Source: Pseudomonadota bacterium (GTDB taxonomy: Bacteria > Myxococcota_A > UBA9160 > PR03). From it: 53,361 nucleotides of DNA. The notes beneath the pieces are model-generated. The model did no database searches and was not told the origin of the DNA. It saw only the letters and a program-made list of their open reading frames with translations. The stretch spans positions 1 through 53,361 of the forward strand of contig QEVM01000007.1 in assembly GCA_003576805.1 (NCBI GenBank), given 5' to 3'. The first letter of the stretch is position 1. Each line of letters begins with the position of its first letter. Below, one piece after another: positions 10,291-18,628 of this stretch. The position numbers and the translations under genes are program-made.

Positions 10291-10761
10291 CTATGCGCCC
10301 GCGAGCAGCATCAGCGCACCGAGCGTGATCGCGCCGAACACGCCGGCCAGCACGTCGTCCAGCACGACGCCGTAGCCGCCCGGCAGGTTCTCCTCGAGCC
10401 AGCGCACGGGGCCCGGCTTCCATACGTCGTACACCCGGAACAAGACGAATCCGGTCACGACCCAGCCGAGCGAGTGCGGATTTCCCAGAAAGACGAGCGG
10501 CGCCAGCGTGATCAGCTGGCCGACGATCTCGTCGGACACGATGCGGCCGTCGTCGTCGGTGGCCCAGTGACGCGTCGCGACGTCGGCCGACCAGATCGCG
10601 AGCCCGACCGCGCCGGCCATCGTCACCGCGTAGAGCGGGAACGAGAGCGCCGCGAACGGCCAGAAGAGCAGCACGCCGACGGCGGCGCCGGCCGTTCCCG
10701 ACGCGACCGGCGAGTAGCCCGAGCCGGCCCCGGTCGCGACGAAGAGCGCGAGCGCGCGCAC
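10291..10761 (-). CDS. pgpA: Phosphatidylglycerophosphatase A
   Basis: A 156-residue membrane protein if started at the GTG at 10761, matching the family length. PgpA motifs are clear: ATGAGSGYSPVASGT at the N-terminus, WATDDDGRIVSDEIVGQ (the acidic metal-binding part) and FRVYDVWKPGPVRW. It removes the phosphate from phosphatidylglycerophosphate in phospholipid synthesis. The frame stays open far upstream but lacks ATG/GTG/TTG starts close by, so a longer N-terminus is unlikely. It is the first gene of the operon leading to recA. Confidence 0.9.
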   Translation of the reverse strand: MRALALFVATGAGSGYSPVASGTAGAAVGVLLFWPFAALSFPLYAVTMAGAVGLAIWSADVATRHWATDDDGRIVSDEIVGQLITLAPLVFLGNPHSLGWVVTGFVLFRVYDVWKPGPVRWLEENLPGGYGVVLDDVLAGVFGAITLGALMLLAGA

Positions 10762-11065
10762 CCAGCCGGGTCCGGTGCGGGACGCGGCGGGCGCGGGATC
10801 CGGCTGCGGAGACGCGGCTTCGGTCTGGATGGGGCGACCACCAGGGACCGAGGAGAGTGGATCGCTGGTCGGGGGGAGGACAGCGACTCGGCCAGGGTAG
10901 CCACGGACTGGGGGCGACTCAACGCGCGCGCGCCGCGCGAGGGCGGCAGGCGACCGCGCGTTCTCGCGACGCCGCCTTCTCTTTTCAAGATGGCGCGTCG
11001 GCGGGTCGAAGAGCGCCTCGGCGCTGCGGACGGAGGGGCCCGAGCCGCAGCGCGAGGCGACCTCC
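10762..11065. other. Divergent intergenic region pgpA / HEAT gene
   Basis: About 300 bases without a gene. It must carry the promoters of the recA operon (minus) and of the HEAT-repeat gene (plus). A TTGAAA hexamer reads on the minus strand at 10983-10988, but no matching -10 is convincing. I could not identify a LexA-type box. Confidence 0.4.
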
Positions 11066-12856
11066 ATGACCCGATCGGCAGGCGCGGACGCGCATGGCGG
11101 CGGCCGCACGGCGCAGGACGCTTGCGCCGTGCTCGTCGAGCTCGGGCGCGCGCTGAAGGGCTGGAGCTTCTACGACGCCGCGAACCCCGCCCGCGCCGAG
11201 CTGCTCGACCGGCTGCTCCGCGTGCTGCGCGGCGAGACCGGTCGCGCGGGACCGCTCGCGGTCGAGCTGCGCCGTGGCGCGTTCTGGCTGGCGGGCACCG
11301 AGGTCGCGGTGGGCGCAGGCCGGCTCGACGACCTCGCGCGCCGCGCCGACGACCGCGGCGTCGCACGCCTCGTGTTCGACGCCGAGGTCGAGGCGGCCTC
11401 GCTGACCCGACTGCTCGACCTCCTGCTCGAAGCGCCCGGCCGCGTGAACGCGGAGGGCGGCTTCGAGGCGTACTTCCATGCCGGCCGGCGCCGCGGCATC
11501 TCGGTGAACGACGCCGACTGGCGCGCGGAGCTCGCGCGCCTGCCGATCGCGGAGTCCGAGTCGGCGCTCGAGCAGACGCTGCCGTCGGTGCCCGTCTCGC
11601 AGCAGGCGGGCGTGGACTTCGCGTCGCTCAGCGAGCCCGATCCCGACGATCCGGCCGACATCGACCTGCTCGACGAGCTCGATCCCGAGCCGGTGCGCCG
11701 CGCCGCCCTGCGCGAGAGCGCGCCGCCGACGCTTCCCGCGCTGGGGCCGTCGCCCGAGCCCGAACGCGAGCCCGAGCCCGAGCCCGTCGCGCCGCCCGCG
11801 CCGATCGACGAGATCGGCGAGCGGCTGCGAGAGCTCGCCGAGTGCGAGAGCGACGGGCGCTACCGCGAAGCCGCCCGCCAGCTCGCCTTCGACGCACAGT
11901 CGCTCGTCGAGCAGGGCCGCCTCGACGAGAGCCATCGCATCGTGCTGGCGCTCGCGCAGCAGGCGGGCGACGACGCGAAGCGCTCGTTCGCGCAGCGCGA
12001 GTCGGCGCGCGAGTGCCTGCTCCAGCTCGCGCGCGGCGCGGCGCTCGGCGACCTGGTGCGGCGCGCGTGCGAATGCGACGGCGACGCCGGCCTCGCGGCG
12101 ATCTCCGTGCTGCGCGAGCTCGGCGTGCAGGCGGTGCCGCGCCTGCTCGACGAGCTCGACCAGCAGCGCAGCGCCGAACGGCGCGAGCGGCTCGCCGGCA
12201 TCCTGGTGGCGATCGGCGACGAGGCGACGCCCGCGCTCGCGGTCGCGATCCAGAGCGGCGATGCGCGCCATCGCCGCCTCGCGCTCCAGCTCGCGGGCGA
12301 AGCGCAGAACCCGCGTCTCGTGCCCAGCCTGCGCGACGCGCTGCTCGGCGGACCCGACGATGTGAGCCGCGAGGCTGCGGCCGCGCTGGTGAAGATCGGC
12401 GACGTCACCGCGCTCGACGCGCTCGCGGAGGCGCTCGAGAGCGCGAACGGCGTGATCGCCTCGTGCGCCGCGCACGCGCTCGGCGGCACCGGCCGCGTGC
12501 TCGCAGTGGCGCCGCTCGCCGCCGCGCTCGATCGCGCGCTCGCGGCCGGACAGGCGGCGATCGCGCGCGACTTCGTGCGCGCGCTCGGCCGGCTCGGCCG
12601 GCCCGAAGCGGGACCCGTGCTGGTCGGGCTGCTGGAGCGAGGCGGCTTCTTCCAGCGCCGCAAGCTGCGCGAGGTGAAGATCGCCGCGGTCACCGCGCTC
12701 GCGCACATCCCGGGCTCGGCCGCGGACCAGGCGCTGGCGAAGATCGCGCGCGGCTCGGATGCGCAGCTGCGCCAGACGGCGCTACTGGCGAGCAAGCGCC
12801 GCGCGCGCGTCGCCAAGGACGCGCCGGCCACGCCGAAGGATCGACCCGTCGGCTAG
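11066..12856 (+). CDS. HEAT-repeat protein of unknown function
   Basis: A 596-residue soluble protein with no signal peptide. Residues ~1-165 form a distinct N-terminal domain that opens with ALVELGRALKGWSFYDAANP-like sequence, resembling the N-terminus seen in several HEAT and HD-type signalling proteins. Residues ~190-250 are an acidic, Pro-rich linker (PEPEREPEPEPV). From ~340 to the end, alpha-helical HEAT repeats recur (AVPRLLDELDQ, LVPSLRDALLGG, VTALDALAEALES, VAPLAAALDRAL). It is probably a scaffold. It sits nine bases before ruvX, in front of mltG. I do not recognise a named family. Confidence 0.75.
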   Translation: MTRSAGADAHGGGRTAQDACAVLVELGRALKGWSFYDAANPARAELLDRLLRVLRGETGRAGPLAVELRRGAFWLAGTEVAVGAGRLDDLARRADDRGVARLVFDAEVEAASLTRLLDLLLEAPGRVNAEGGFEAYFHAGRRRGISVNDADWRAELARLPIAESESALEQTLPSVPVSQQAGVDFASLSEPDPDDPADIDLLDELDPEPVRRAALRESAPPTLPALGPSPEPEREPEPEPVAPPAPIDEIGERLRELAECESDGRYREAARQLAFDAQSLVEQGRLDESHRIVLALAQQAGDDAKRSFAQRESARECLLQLARGAALGDLVRRACECDGDAGLAAISVLRELGVQAVPRLLDELDQQRSAERRERLAGILVAIGDEATPALAVAIQSGDARHRRLALQLAGEAQNPRLVPSLRDALLGGPDDVSREAAAALVKIGDVTALDALAEALESANGVIASCAAHALGGTGRVLAVAPLAAALDRALAAGQAAIARDFVRALGRLGRPEAGPVLVGLLERGGFFQRRKLREVKIAAVTALAHIPGSAADQALAKIARGSDAQLRQTALLASKRRARVAKDAPATPKDRPVG

Positions 12857-12865
12857 GTTGCGCGT

Positions 12866-13297
12866 GTGCGGGTGCTCGGCATCGACCTGGGCGAGCGGCG
12901 GATCGGGCTCGCGGTGTCCGACGAGGAAGCGCGCATCGCGTTCCCGGCCGGCTCGCTGGACCGCAAGAACCGGCGCACCGATCTCGCCGCGCTCGTCGCG
13001 CTGGTGCGCGAGCGCGCGATCGGCCGCGCGGTCGTCGGCCTGCCGCTGCACATGAGCGGGCGCGCCGGTCCGGAGGCGGAAGCCGCGCGCCGCTTCGCGA
13101 GCGCGCTCGGCGAGGCCGCCGGCATTCCCGTCGACACGCTCGACGAGCGCTGGACCTCGGTGGCCGCCGAGCGCAGCCTCGCCGAGGGGCGCCGCCGCAC
13201 GGTCGAGCGGCGCGGCAAGGGCGTCGTCGACGAGGTCGCGGCGACGCTTCTCCTCTCGACCTACCTCGAGCGGATCCAGCGCACGGAGCCGACGTGA
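12866..13297 (+). CDS. ruvX: RuvX/YqgF-type Holliday junction resolvase-like nuclease
   Basis: A 143-residue RNase H-fold protein. The metal-binding Asp of strand 1 (VLGIDLGERRIGLAVSD), VVGLPLHMSG (normally GLPLNMDG) and the TSVAAERSL and VVDEVAATLLL motifs are present. Family members process the 5' end of pre-16S rRNA and were predicted as Holliday junction resolvases. It starts with GTG at 12866. Its stop overlaps the mltG start (GTGA), a coupling seen widely for ruvX-mltG. Confidence 0.92.
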   Translation: MRVLGIDLGERRIGLAVSDEEARIAFPAGSLDRKNRRTDLAALVALVRERAIGRAVVGLPLHMSGRAGPEAEAARRFASALGEAAGIPVDTLDERWTSVAAERSLAEGRRRTVERRGKGVVDEVAATLLLSTYLERIQRTEPT

Positions 13298-14337
13298 GCG
13301 AAGCAGCGCAGGATGCGCGCGGCCGGGCGCCGCGCTGGCGACGCGTCGTGCTGGCGCTCGCCGGCGCCGTGCTGCTCGCCGCCGGCGCGGCGACGGCGTG
13401 GGTCGCGTGGGCGCTCGCGCCGGCCGATCGCAGCGCCGGCTCGACGCGTCTCGACGTGCTGCACGGCGACTCGCTCTGGAAGATCGCGCGCGCGCTCGAG
13501 CGGGACGGCGTCGTGCGCGACGCGCGCGCGATGGTGTGGCTCGCGCGCTGGCGCGGCGTGGACACGGGAATGCGCGCGGGCGAGTACGCGGTGTCCGCGT
13601 CGTGGGGAACGGCGCGCGTGCTCGAGCACCTGGTGTCCGGCCGGGTCATCACCTACGAGGTCGTGCTGCCCGAAGGGCTCACCGCGGTCGAGATCGCCGC
13701 GCGCCTCGCCGAGCAGGGACTGGTGCGGCCCGACGAGTTCGTCGCGCTGGTGCGCGATCCCGCGTCGGCGTCGCGATTCGGTGTCGAGGGGCCGGGGCTC
13801 GAGGGCTACCTCTTCCCCGAGACGTACCGCATGCCGCACGGACTCTCGGCGCAGCAGGTCGCGAAGATCCTGGTCGACGAGTTCCTCGAGCGCTGGCGGC
13901 CGCTCGAAGCGGCCGCGCAGCAGCGCGGCTTCGGCATGCGGCAGACGGTGACGCTGGCCTCGATCGTCGAGAAGGAGACGGGCGTCGCGAGCGAGCGGCC
14001 GCTCGTCGCGTCCGTGTTCTGGAACCGGCTGCGGCGCGGCATGCGCCTCGAGTCGGACCCGACCACCATCTACGGCATCGCGGACTTCGACGGCAATCTG
14101 ACGCGCGCTCATCTCGAGGACGCGAGCAATCCCTTCAACACCTATCGCATCGCGGGGCTGCCGCCGTCGCCGATCGCGAATCCCGGCGAGGCTTCGCTCG
14201 CGGCGGTCGTGCATCCCGCCGAGAGCGACTATCTGTTCTTCGTGGCGCAGGGCGACGGCGCGCACGTCTTCGCGCGCTCCTTCGAGGAGCACAACGCGAA
14301 CGTCAATCGGTACCAGCGGAGGCGATCATCCCGATGA
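13294..14337 (+). CDS. mltG: Endolytic peptidoglycan transglycosylase MltG
   Basis: A 347-residue inner-membrane protein: a short basic cytoplasmic tail, one membrane helix at about 18-38, then the YceG/MltG domain in the periplasm. Family signatures are GLEGYLFPETYRMP, TLASIVEKETG (catalytic Glu about residue 226), FWNRLRRGMRLESDPTTIYG and NTYRIAGLPPSPIANPG. It cleaves nascent glycan strands and so sets their length. The GTG start overlaps the ruvX stop; its stop overlaps the next start (ATGA). Confidence 0.95.
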   Translation: MSEAAQDARGRAPRWRRVVLALAGAVLLAAGAATAWVAWALAPADRSAGSTRLDVLHGDSLWKIARALERDGVVRDARAMVWLARWRGVDTGMRAGEYAVSASWGTARVLEHLVSGRVITYEVVLPEGLTAVEIAARLAEQGLVRPDEFVALVRDPASASRFGVEGPGLEGYLFPETYRMPHGLSAQQVAKILVDEFLERWRPLEAAAQQRGFGMRQTVTLASIVEKETGVASERPLVASVFWNRLRRGMRLESDPTTIYGIADFDGNLTRAHLEDASNPFNTYRIAGLPPSPIANPGEASLAAVVHPAESDYLFFVAQGDGAHVFARSFEEHNANVNRYQRRRSSR

Positions 14338-14954
14338 GCGAGGTTCCCGATCCCGAGACCTTCTTCGCGCAGCGCTTTCCGGCGCAGATGAACCGCGCGC
14401 TCGCCGACCAGGAGCAGGCGGCGGCGGCGGCGCAGCGCGCGCTCGAGGGCATGCGCGCCGTCTCGGCGACGATCCGCTTCCTCGTGCGCGGAGACGCCGG
14501 CGGCGACTTCTTCGTGAACGTCGAGCAGGGCCGCTGCACCGCCGCGAGCGCGCCCGCGCATCCGCCCTTCCTCACCATCGCGCTCGACCGCTCCCACTAC
14601 GAGCCGCTCTGGCGCGAAGCTGGCGACAACGTGCTCGGCTTCCTCGGCGGCATCTCGGGCATGGGCTCGTCGATCAAGCTCACCAAGTTCCGCGTCGAGC
14701 AGATCGCGCTCGTCGGCGGCACGCTGCTCTTCGAGCTGACCGGCCCGGGCGGCTTCAAGCTGCTCGCGCGGCTCGGCGACGGCGAGCCCTCCGAGCCCGC
14801 GGACACGTCGATCCGCGTCGACACCGAGGCGTACCGCGAGCTGCGCGCCGGCAAGCTCGAGCCGCAGGAGGCGTTCCTCGCGGGCAAGATCCAGGTCGAG
14901 GGCGACATGCAGCGCGCGATGCAGCTCGCGCTCGCGGTGCTCTCGCCGGATTGA
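14334..14954 (+). CDS. SCP2 sterol-binding-domain protein
   Basis: A 206-residue cytoplasmic protein. The middle and C-terminal parts follow the SCP2 fold: IRFLVRGDAGGDFFVNVEQG, then a beta-sheet stretch, and a terminal AGKIQVEGDMQRAMQLA segment that is the best-conserved part of bacterial SCP2 proteins. These bind lipids or acyl chains; the ligand here is unknown. It overlaps mltG by four bases (ATGA) and closes the HEAT-ruvX-mltG operon. Confidence 0.8.
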   Translation: MSEVPDPETFFAQRFPAQMNRALADQEQAAAAAQRALEGMRAVSATIRFLVRGDAGGDFFVNVEQGRCTAASAPAHPPFLTIALDRSHYEPLWREAGDNVLGFLGGISGMGSSIKLTKFRVEQIALVGGTLLFELTGPGGFKLLARLGDGEPSEPADTSIRVDTEAYRELRAGKLEPQEAFLAGKIQVEGDMQRAMQLALAVLSPD

Positions 14955-14975
14955 GGAACGTGGCAGGACGACTCG

Positions 14976-15195
14976 TCAGTCGCGCGTGCGCGCCTGCAAG
15001 CTCACGAGCCGCGCGATCGAGACCGCGACGAAGAGCTGTGCTCCCACCGCCTCGCAGATCGCGAGCGAGCGCGACGAGGACGACGATGGCGACGCCGCGC
15101 CCGAGCCCGCCGAGCCCGGCCGCGAGCAAGCTCGCGAGCAGGCAAGCGTGAAGGACGTGCCCGGCGAGGCCGAGCGTGTGCGAGAGCGGCTCGAC
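14976..15195 (-). pseudogene. Probable K+ channel-type membrane protein remnant
   Basis: On the minus strand, a tail AICEAVGAQLFVAVSIARLV ending in a TGA at 14976 resembles the last helix of small two-helix ion-channel proteins (typically LEAVxGQLFxAVLVARLV). The upstream hydrophobic stretch (LGLAGHVLHACLLASLLAAG) is in a different frame, and no selectivity filter (TVGYGD) is present. I infer a frameshifted, internally deleted remnant. Too little remains for a firm family call. Confidence 0.4.
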
Positions 15196-15852
15196 GAGCG
15201 CGACGCAGGAGCCGGCGCGAAGAAGAACGCGAGCCCGAGGATGACGTACACCGCGAGGAGCTGGACGCCCTTCAACCAGTCGGAGCGGCCGTCGCCCGCC
15301 ACCTGCCCGAGGATCAAGACGGACAGCAGGACCGCCAGCACGAGACCGCCGTTGAACGCGAGATCCATCGGTGCCGGGGCGATCAGATCGCTCGGCAAGA
15401 CCAAGAAGGGCGCCACGAAGAGCGATACGTGGACGCTCGCTCCCATCGCGATCGAGAGCGAGAGCTCCATCCGATTCTCGAGCGCGGCCCGGATCGCGTC
15501 GACTGTTCCGCGGCATTGCTGAGCAGCGCCAGCACGAACACGCCGACGAAGGCGTCGTTCAGGTCGAGCGATCGACCGACCGGCTCGATCGCCCCGACCA
15601 GGATCTCGCTGATCCACGCGATGGCGACCGTGGCTCCGTGCCGCAGGCCGCCCGGCCGCGTTCCCGAACGTCGCTGTGAGGAGCCCGCCCACGCCCTCGC
15701 CGGTGCGCACCGCGAGCGCCTCGCGCGCGTCCCGTGAGGCCCGCGAGCGGCACGATCGCGAGCGCCGCGGCGAGGAAGATCCACGATGCGCGCTCGGGCG
15801 TGAAGTGGTCGAGCGCGATCGCGACGGGAACGAAGACGAGCAGCAATTTCAC
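15196..15852 (-). pseudogene. Broken Ca2+/H+ antiporter (CaCA/CAX family)
   Basis: The pieces of a CAX cation/proton exchanger lie in order but in different frames: a GTG start at 15852 and LAAALAIVPLAGLTG; then VRTGEGVGGLLTATFGNAA; then WISEILVGAIEP and FVGVFVLALLSNAAEQ; then LENRMELSLSIAMGASVHVSLFVAPFLVLP through GVQLLAVYVILGLAFFF. At least three frameshifts separate them. The roughly 140 residues normally found between the two conserved halves are missing, so this is a genuine deletion and not only sequencing error. The start overlaps the esterase stop (GTGA), which shows that it was once the next gene of that operon. Confidence 0.75.
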
Positions 15853-16949
15853 GGTTGCTCTCGCTCCGCGGCGAGCGACTTCGCCTCGAGCCGCGCGCGC
15901 ACGAAGCGGCCGACGGCGCGATACACCCGTCCGCTCGCGTCCAGCCACGGCATCAGGATCGGGAACACGTGGAACATGGCGGGCTCCTCGATGGCCGTCG
16001 CGTCGACGCCCGCGTTCTCGAGTCGCTCGACGAAGCGGCGAATCGGATCGCGGAACATCTCGTCGCCGCCGTAGGCGACGAAGGTCGGCGGAAAGCCGCG
16101 CAGGTCGGCGTCGGCCGACGAGACGCGCGCGTCGTGCGGATCGAGGCCCCGCAGATAGGGGCGCACTGGAATGTTCCACGGCAGGATGTCGCGGTGCGTG
16201 TTCTCGCGGATCGAGGGCTCGTCGAGCGCGAGACTGAGCTCGGGCGAGAACAGCAACAGCCCCGTCGGAGCCGGCATTCCGCGCCGACGCGCCTCGACCA
16301 CCAACGACGTGACCAGGTTGCCTCCGCCGGAGTCGCCGGCCACGAAGAGCCGCTCGGCCGGCACGCCCTCGTTCAGGATCGCCTCGTACGCGGCGACCGC
16401 GTCGAGCAGGCTCGCTGGATACGGGAACTCGGGCGCCAGGCGGTAGTCCGGTACGACCACACGACACGCCGTCTCGTGCGCGATCCAGCCGGTGAACGTC
16501 GCGTACATGCTCGGCGAGGTGCCGATGAAGCCGCCGCCGTGCAGGTACAGGATCGTGTCCGGGGCGGCGCCATCGCGCGGCCGGTACACGAGCGCGGGCA
16601 CGCCGCCGAGCTCCGTCTCCGTCACCGTCACGCCGAGTGGCTTCAAGAAGGGCGGCAGCGCACGCCGGCAGATGCCGTCGATCAGGATCTCGACCGAGCG
16701 GAACTCCTCGATCGGGATCGAGGTCGTGTAGCCGATGAAGGCGCGCAGCACGGTGCGCGTGACCGACATGCCGACGTTGTGGAGCAGCCCCGCCGGACCG
16801 TTCCAAGGCTTGCGGAACGGGACCGAAGCGAGCGCGGTCGCGAGCTGCGCCGCGAGGCCCGCGACGGCGAAGGCCGCCGCCGGAGCGGTCGCCTTCTTCA
16901 CCTCGGGTCGCCGGCCCATGACCATACGGAGACCCTTCTTGCCGGCCAC
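15849..16949 (-). CDS. Alpha/beta-hydrolase, hormone-sensitive-lipase-type esterase
   Basis: A 366-residue esterase of the HSL branch: oxyanion-hole HGGGF at 137-141, nucleophile elbow GDSGGGN at 205-211 (Ser207), a catalytic Asp in YGGDEMFRD near 313 and a catalytic His in EPAMFHVFP near 329. The nucleophile motif is normally GDSAGG, so Gly replaces Ala. The N-terminal ~45 residues are Ala-rich and hydrophobic, possibly a membrane-associating segment. It lies 24 bases after the low-complexity protein gene, in the same direction, and probably shares its transcript. The substrate is unknown; short-chain or medium-chain esters are typical. Confidence 0.85.
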   Translation of the reverse strand: MAGKKGLRMVMGRRPEVKKATAPAAAFAVAGLAAQLATALASVPFRKPWNGPAGLLHNVGMSVTRTVLRAFIGYTTSIPIEEFRSVEILIDGICRRALPPFLKPLGVTVTETELGGVPALVYRPRDGAAPDTILYLHGGGFIGTSPSMYATFTGWIAHETACRVVVPDYRLAPEFPYPASLLDAVAAYEAILNEGVPAERLFVAGDSGGGNLVTSLVVEARRRGMPAPTGLLLFSPELSLALDEPSIRENTHRDILPWNIPVRPYLRGLDPHDARVSSADADLRGFPPTFVAYGGDEMFRDPIRRFVERLENAGVDATAIEEPAMFHVFPILMPWLDASGRVYRAVGRFVRARLEAKSLAAEREQP

Positions 16950-16973
16950 GGAGGATCGGCGACTCCGGCGCGC

Positions 16974-17801
16974 TCAGTACCCCGGCGGCGGCTGCACGAC
17001 GACGTAGCTCGAGGTGCCGCTCTCCATCACGCGCGTGTACCAGCTCGATCCGCACCGGTAGTACGTGACGCCGTTCACGGTCGTCTGCGACATCGCGCAG
17101 CCGCTGTCGCTCGCCATCATGTCGAAGGCGGTGACGGTGAGCGCCGTGCCGACCGCGATCACCGCGGCGCCGGCGAGCCAGTCGTCGGCGTCGTACACGT
17201 GGACGTGTCCGTAGCCGCCGTAGTAGACGCCGTCGACGTCGTCGAGGGCGTCGTCCCAGGCGTCCTGGCGGTCTTCGCGCGCCTCGTCGGCGAACTGCTG
17301 GCGATCCTCCTGGCGCTGCGACTGGTTCTGCTGCGCGTCCTCGCGGGCCTGGTCGCGGTTCGCCTGGCGCTCTCCATCCGACGGCCGCTGCTCTGCGCGC
17401 TGCCCGTCGCGGCTGCCCGCGCGCTGCTGCACGCCGGCCGCGCGATCGCCGGCGGGCTGCCCCGCCGGTCGGGTGGCGGCGCGGTCGCCGGCGCCCGCGG
17501 CGCCGCGGCCGCCGCGATCGGAGGGCAACGTGCCCGCACTCGGTCGCTGACCCGCGCTCGGGCGCTGTCCGGCGCGCGAGCTCGCGCTTCCGCCGTACGA
17601 GCCGCGACTGCCTCCGTACGAACCGCGGCTCGCGCCTCCGAACGAGCCGCTGCTCGCCGGGCCGCTGCGCGAGATGGAGCGGCCGCCGCCGCCGCGACCG
17701 CCGCCGCCGCGACCGCGCGCGTCCACCGAGGCCGCCGTGAACACGAAGATCAGGAAGATTCCGAACACCGAGAGTGCGCGGAGCAGGCTTCGGTTCGTCA
17801 C
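16974..17801 (-). CDS. Secreted low-complexity protein (possibly DUF6515-like)
   Basis: A 275-residue exported protein. Start GTG 17801; signal peptide about 1-29 (FGIFLIFVFTAASVDARG). The mature part opens with Gly/Arg/Ser-rich repeats (GRGGGGRGGGG; two SRGSYGG copies; two GQRPSA copies), then a Gln/Asp/Arg-rich stretch (about 145-190) and a hydrophobic segment (about 205-225). The C-terminal cysteine-bearing module has YYRCGSSWYTRV and ends in YVVVQPPPGY. That ending resembles DUF6515-type envelope proteins. The start overlaps the DUF2092 stop (GTGA), so the two are made together. Function unknown. Confidence 0.7.
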   Translation of the reverse strand: MTNRSLLRALSVFGIFLIFVFTAASVDARGRGGGGRGGGGRSISRSGPASSGSFGGASRGSYGGSRGSYGGSASSRAGQRPSAGQRPSAGTLPSDRGGRGAAGAGDRAATRPAGQPAGDRAAGVQQRAGSRDGQRAEQRPSDGERQANRDQAREDAQQNQSQRQEDRQQFADEAREDRQDAWDDALDDVDGVYYGGYGHVHVYDADDWLAGAAVIAVGTALTVTAFDMMASDSGCAMSQTTVNGVTYYRCGSSWYTRVMESGTSSYVVVQPPPGY

Positions 17802-18604
17802 GGTGCCTCCGGCGCCGGCTTGCCGGCCGCGTCCTCGGGCCGAGCCGGGACCGAGAAGCGGATGCGCTCGAAGTCGGCGGGCGGGTCGTAGCGGAACTGC
17901 TCGTCCGGAGCGTTCGCATCGAGCGACCAGTCGCGGAAATCCGCCGCGAACGAGGGCGCGCCCTCCTCGTTCCGGTACGTGATCACCACACGCTGCAGGA
18001 GCGGCGCGTCGCCGCGCGCGATCCAGAGCTGCAGATCGGCGTCGGGATTGCGCAGCGCAACGTGGTCGCACTCCGTTCCCGCCAGCTTCGCCGTGCCGAC
18101 GTGGAACGCTTCCGTGAGCGAGCCGACGAGATCCGGGCGCGGATCGCTGCGCAGCAGCTCACCGAGCGGAATCGGCACGCCGAGCATTTCCCGCAGCAGC
18201 ACGAGCGCCTCGTCGATCTCTCGGTGCTGGTCGAAGCGGAGCTGCGCGTAGAGCTTCGCTCGCGGCTCGGCGACGGTCAGGTGGTCGCCGTCGAAGACGA
18301 TCAGCCGGTCGTTCCCGCTGCGCGGCTGCACCTCGACGCGCACGCGATCGGGCCGCTTCACGAGATAGTGTCGCGTGGCGCCGAACTCCAGCTCGAACGC
18401 GTCCTCTTGGACGACGCCGTAGCGGGTGTCCGCCTGGAACGAGAAGCGCTCGGCGGCGCGCAGATGGTCTCCGGCGCGGCGCACGAGCTCCACGACGGCG
18501 GGATCGACGGCCGGCGCGGCCGCCTTCTCATCGGCTGCGATCGCCGGGCTCACGACGAGTGCGAGCGCGGCGATCGAGGCGAGGCGGGAAGCGATCCGTT
18601 GCAT
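17798..18604 (-). CDS. DUF2092-type periplasmic protein
   Basis: A 268-residue protein with a signal peptide (about 1-23, cut after AIAA). The mature part follows the DUF2092 pattern: an FSFQADTRYGVVQEDAFELEF strand pair, RPDRVRVEVQ, LIVFDGDHLTVAEP, KLAGTECDHVALRN and LQLWIARGDAPLLQRV. The fold is LolA/LppX-like, suited to holding a hydrophobic ligand. It usually accompanies a DUF6515/DUF3300-type secreted protein, and does so here through a four-base overlap. It lies 24 bases after the DUF4410 lipoprotein gene. Confidence 0.8.
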   Translation of the reverse strand: MQRIASRLASIAALALVVSPAIAADEKAAAPAVDPAVVELVRRAGDHLRAAERFSFQADTRYGVVQEDAFELEFGATRHYLVKRPDRVRVEVQPRSGNDRLIVFDGDHLTVAEPRAKLYAQLRFDQHREIDEALVLLREMLGVPIPLGELLRSDPRPDLVGSLTEAFHVGTAKLAGTECDHVALRNPDADLQLWIARGDAPLLQRVVITYRNEEGAPSFAADFRDWSLDANAPDEQFRYDPPADFERIRFSVPARPEDAAGKPAPEAP

Positions 18605-18628
18605 GGTCCCTCCCCCGCCGTGGCGGGA

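Noticed and set aside
17560..17720. Repeats suggesting a CRISPR or satellite array
   Set aside because: The repeats are in-frame Gly/Ser codon repeats of the secreted protein. Spacing is irregular and there are no spacers.
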